Assembly: GCA_036735565.1 (NCBI GenBank)
Contig: DAINOC010000086.1
Span: forward strand, 1-9,290
DNA from: Coraliomargarita_B sp036735565
Lineage (GTDB): Bacteria > Verrucomicrobiota > Verrucomicrobiia > Opitutales > Coraliomargaritaceae
Direction of reading: 5' to 3'
Length of the DNA: 9,290 bases
The notes beneath the pieces are model-generated. The model was given only the letters and a program-made list of their open reading frames with translations. It made no database searches and was not told the DNA's origin. Positions 7,700 through 9,290 of the stretch are shown here, one piece after another. Position 1 is the first letter of the stretch. The number at the start of each line of letters is the position of its first letter. A program made the position numbers and the translations under genes.

Positions 7700-9226
7700 C
7701 TAGCGGACCTCGTGGGGCAGTTGGTCGACGCGCTGCTGGAGTTGCGCGGCCGCAGCTCGCGCGGCATCCGGATCGTAGCGGGGTCCGAGGTCGAGCACGG
7801 CGGCGGCGACGAATTCGCTGATGACCACGGCGTGGCTGGTGCCGGTGAGTAGGCCGATGAACTGGCTGTTTTTGGTGAAGGCCAAATCGCCGCGGGAGGC
7901 GGCAAAGTCGGCAAAGAGCTCCCCAAGGGCGGGGCGTTCCATCTTAAGGAAGCGTGCGCTGCTGGTGAGGCGGCGGAACTCGGTGCGTCCGAAGTTGCTC
8001 TCGTCGCTCTTGACCAGCACGGCCTCTTCCCAGCGCTCCGGCTGGCGGGCCAGAGGGAAGGCGGTGAAACCGGTGCCGGCGACGAGGCTGTTGGGCAGCG
8101 GGATGAAGAGGATGCGAGGGTCGGCGGCAAGGAAGCCGATCTGGTTGATACGCATCGTGCCGCCGGGCAGTTCAATCTCGAGGGCAACCGCCTCGGGCGG
8201 GACGGACCGGCCCAGGCCGAAGGGCGAATTATTGAGGTGGGTGACGAGGTAGGTGGTGCCGTCGCCCCCGTCGACGAGGATGCTTTGGCTCTCATAGCGC
8301 CGCTCGGTGCGGCCCAGAAGGCCCCGCTCGGTGGCGGTGAAGCGGATGGTCGCGCGGTTCTGTTGAAAGCGGGTGAAGATCTCGCTCATGGTCTGGGGGC
8401 GGGCGGCTTCGATCTCCTTTTGCATGGCCTCGGAGGTTTGGGCGAGCGTCGTGACATTCTGCCCGATTTGGGAGACGCCCTCTCCGAGCACCGCGACATT
8501 GTCGGTGAGGCGGTCGGCGCGGGCCAGGGCGGCCTGCTTTTCGGTCTGTTCGCGGCTGAGGCTTTCCGCGAGGAGGCGCCGCTCGGTCTCGGTCACTTCC
8601 AGGCGCTGGTTGAGCTCGGCGCGGGCTTCGGCGAGGCGGGCTTTTTCGGCTTCGGCGGCCTGGAGGGCGGCTTCGCGCTCGGCCAGTTCGATTTCGCGCT
8701 GACGCAGGGCGTCCTCGGTCTGTTTCAAGCGCTCTTCCGAGACGGAGCGGGCCTCTCGGGCTTCGCCGAGGGTGTTGGCCAGTTGGAGGCGTTCGCGGCT
8801 GGCTTCGTCGAGTTGTTCGCGGGTGCGGCTGTAGCGCTGGGCGAGGGCCTCGCTCTCGCTGGCCTGCTTGGCTTGTTCGGCCTCGATGCGGGCCTTCTCG
8901 CGGGCCAGGGCCTCGGCCTGGGCATTGGTCATTTCCAGGTCGCTGCGGGTGGCTTCCAGCGCGGCTTCGCGTTCGGCCAGAAGTCTGGCCTGTTCCTGCA
9001 GGTTTTGCTGGGTCTGCTGGAGGTCGGCACTGAGGTTTTCGCGGGAGCCCTGCTCCGCCTGGAGTGAGGCTTCCAGCAGGGCGATCAACTCCGCCTCGGC
9101 GGTGGCGGCCGAAGCGGTGGCATCCAGAGACGGCTGGGGTGCTTCCTGCGGCGGGTCAAAGCGGGCCATGGCCAACATGCTCAGGAGCAGGAAGTCGCAG
9201 ATGACCAGCATCAGGGTTTTGTTCAT
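7700..9226 (-). CDS. Membrane-anchored coiled-coil protein with a degenerate trypsin-like C-terminal domain
   Basis: A 508-residue protein with no name I recognise. Residues 4-22 form one hydrophobic segment (LMLVICDFLLLSMLA), a signal anchor probably leaving the rest in the periplasm. Residues 43 to about 275 are a long Glu/Ala/Arg/Gln-rich coiled coil with repeated local words such as LAEREAAL (83-90 and 181-188). A globular domain covers about 280-482. Its order of elements resembles a trypsin-like protease: TTYLVTHLNNSP (324-335) sits where the His-loop YIVTNxHV would be, ADPRILFIPLP (368-378) where DLALLKV would be, and ASRGDLAFTKNSQFIGLL (443-460) where GNSGGPLFN...VIGLL would be. The Ser of the GxSGG loop is missing, so I infer a non-catalytic binding domain. 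Fold assignment is by eye. It is upstream of fusA on the same strand, 150 bases away. A pyrimidine-rich octamer repeat on the coding strand lies just before its ATG. Confidence 0.85.
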   Translation of the reverse strand: MNKTLMLVICDFLLLSMLAMARFDPPQEAPQPSLDATASAATAEAELIALLEASLQAEQGSRENLSADLQQTQQNLQEQARLLAEREAALEATRSDLEMTNAQAEALAREKARIEAEQAKQASESEALAQRYSRTREQLDEASRERLQLANTLGEAREARSVSEERLKQTEDALRQREIELAEREAALQAAEAEKARLAEARAELNQRLEVTETERRLLAESLSREQTEKQAALARADRLTDNVAVLGEGVSQIGQNVTTLAQTSEAMQKEIEAARPQTMSEIFTRFQQNRATIRFTATERGLLGRTERRYESQSILVDGGDGTTYLVTHLNNSPFGLGRSVPPEAVALEIELPGGTMRINQIGFLAADPRILFIPLPNSLVAGTGFTAFPLARQPERWEEAVLVKSDESNFGRTEFRRLTSSARFLKMERPALGELFADFAASRGDLAFTKNSQFIGLLTGTSHAVVISEFVAAAVLDLGPRYDPDAARAAAAQLQQRVDQLPHEVR

Positions 9227-9235
9227 GGGTGGAGA

Positions 9236-9290
9236 GGTGGGAAGGTATGACGGTGGGAAGGTATGAAGGTGGGAAGGTGGGAAGGTGGGA
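9236..9290. repeat. Octamer tandem repeat, cut by the window end
   Basis: From 9236 the sequence is a head-to-tail array of eight-base units: GGTGGGAA, GGTATGAC, GGTGGGAA, GGTATGAA, GGTGGGAA, GGTGGGAA and a final GGTGGGA truncated by the end of the window. That is nearly seven copies of the consensus GGTRKGAA. The first unit ends nearest the start codon of the minus-strand gene, nine bases away, so the array lies in that gene's 5' region, where the coding strand reads as repeated TTCCCACC. It probably extends beyond the window. Confidence 0.9.

Noticed and set aside
8237..9067. Plus-strand open frame of 276 codons over the coiled-coil gene
   Set aside because: It is the complement of the repetitive coiled-coil coding sequence, which explains its Gly/Leu/Phe/Ala-rich composition.

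Overview
The window looks like a GC-rich stretch of a Gram-negative bacterial chromosome. The best guess is Verrucomicrobiota, near Opitutia/Puniceicoccales. This rests on three things: the N-terminus of the last gene (MNKTLMLVICDFLLLSMLA), which I associate with that group; intergenic DNA full of short hairpins and simple repeats; and the lack of a recognisable Shine-Dalgarno sequence before any of the eight genes. The assignment is inference from memory, not a search result. One run of 100 Ns (5215-5314) marks an assembly gap.

Layout. Positions 1-466 hold no gene but many small hairpins and a larger inverted repeat. Next comes a complete type II toxin-antitoxin pair, yefM (467-724, +) and yoeB (721-978, +), with visibly lower G+C than the rest and a candidate operator palindrome at its start. 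Another inverted-repeat-bounded non-coding segment follows (1033-1172). A small cupin gene lies on the minus strand (1182-1535). A 357-base non-coding stretch precedes a GT4 glycosyltransferase (1893-3026, minus). That gene is divergent, across only 43 bases, from miaA (3070-3993, +), which overlaps or directly abuts a membrane-anchored protein of unknown function (3945-5030, +).

The convergent gap at 5031-5416 contains an 88-base tandem repeat broken by the Ns, then an intrinsic terminator for the minus-strand gene that follows. That gene encodes a full-length elongation factor G (5417-7549, minus) of a divergent, stand-alone type, not part of a str operon. Upstream of it on the same strand is a 508-residue membrane-anchored coiled-coil protein with a C-terminal domain resembling a degenerate trypsin-like protease (7700-9226). 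An octamer tandem repeat, cut by the window end, sits directly before its start codon.

How the genes relate. The only clear functional unit is the YefM/YoeB pair. miaA (tRNA modification) and EF-G (translocation) are translation housekeeping genes. The glycosyltransferase probably builds a glycolipid or cell-surface glycan. I see no large novel system. The most unusual items are the 508-residue protein with its octamer repeat, the unresolved 88-base array, the stand-alone EF-G, the TA pair flanked by palindromic non-coding DNA, and the absence of Shine-Dalgarno sequences.
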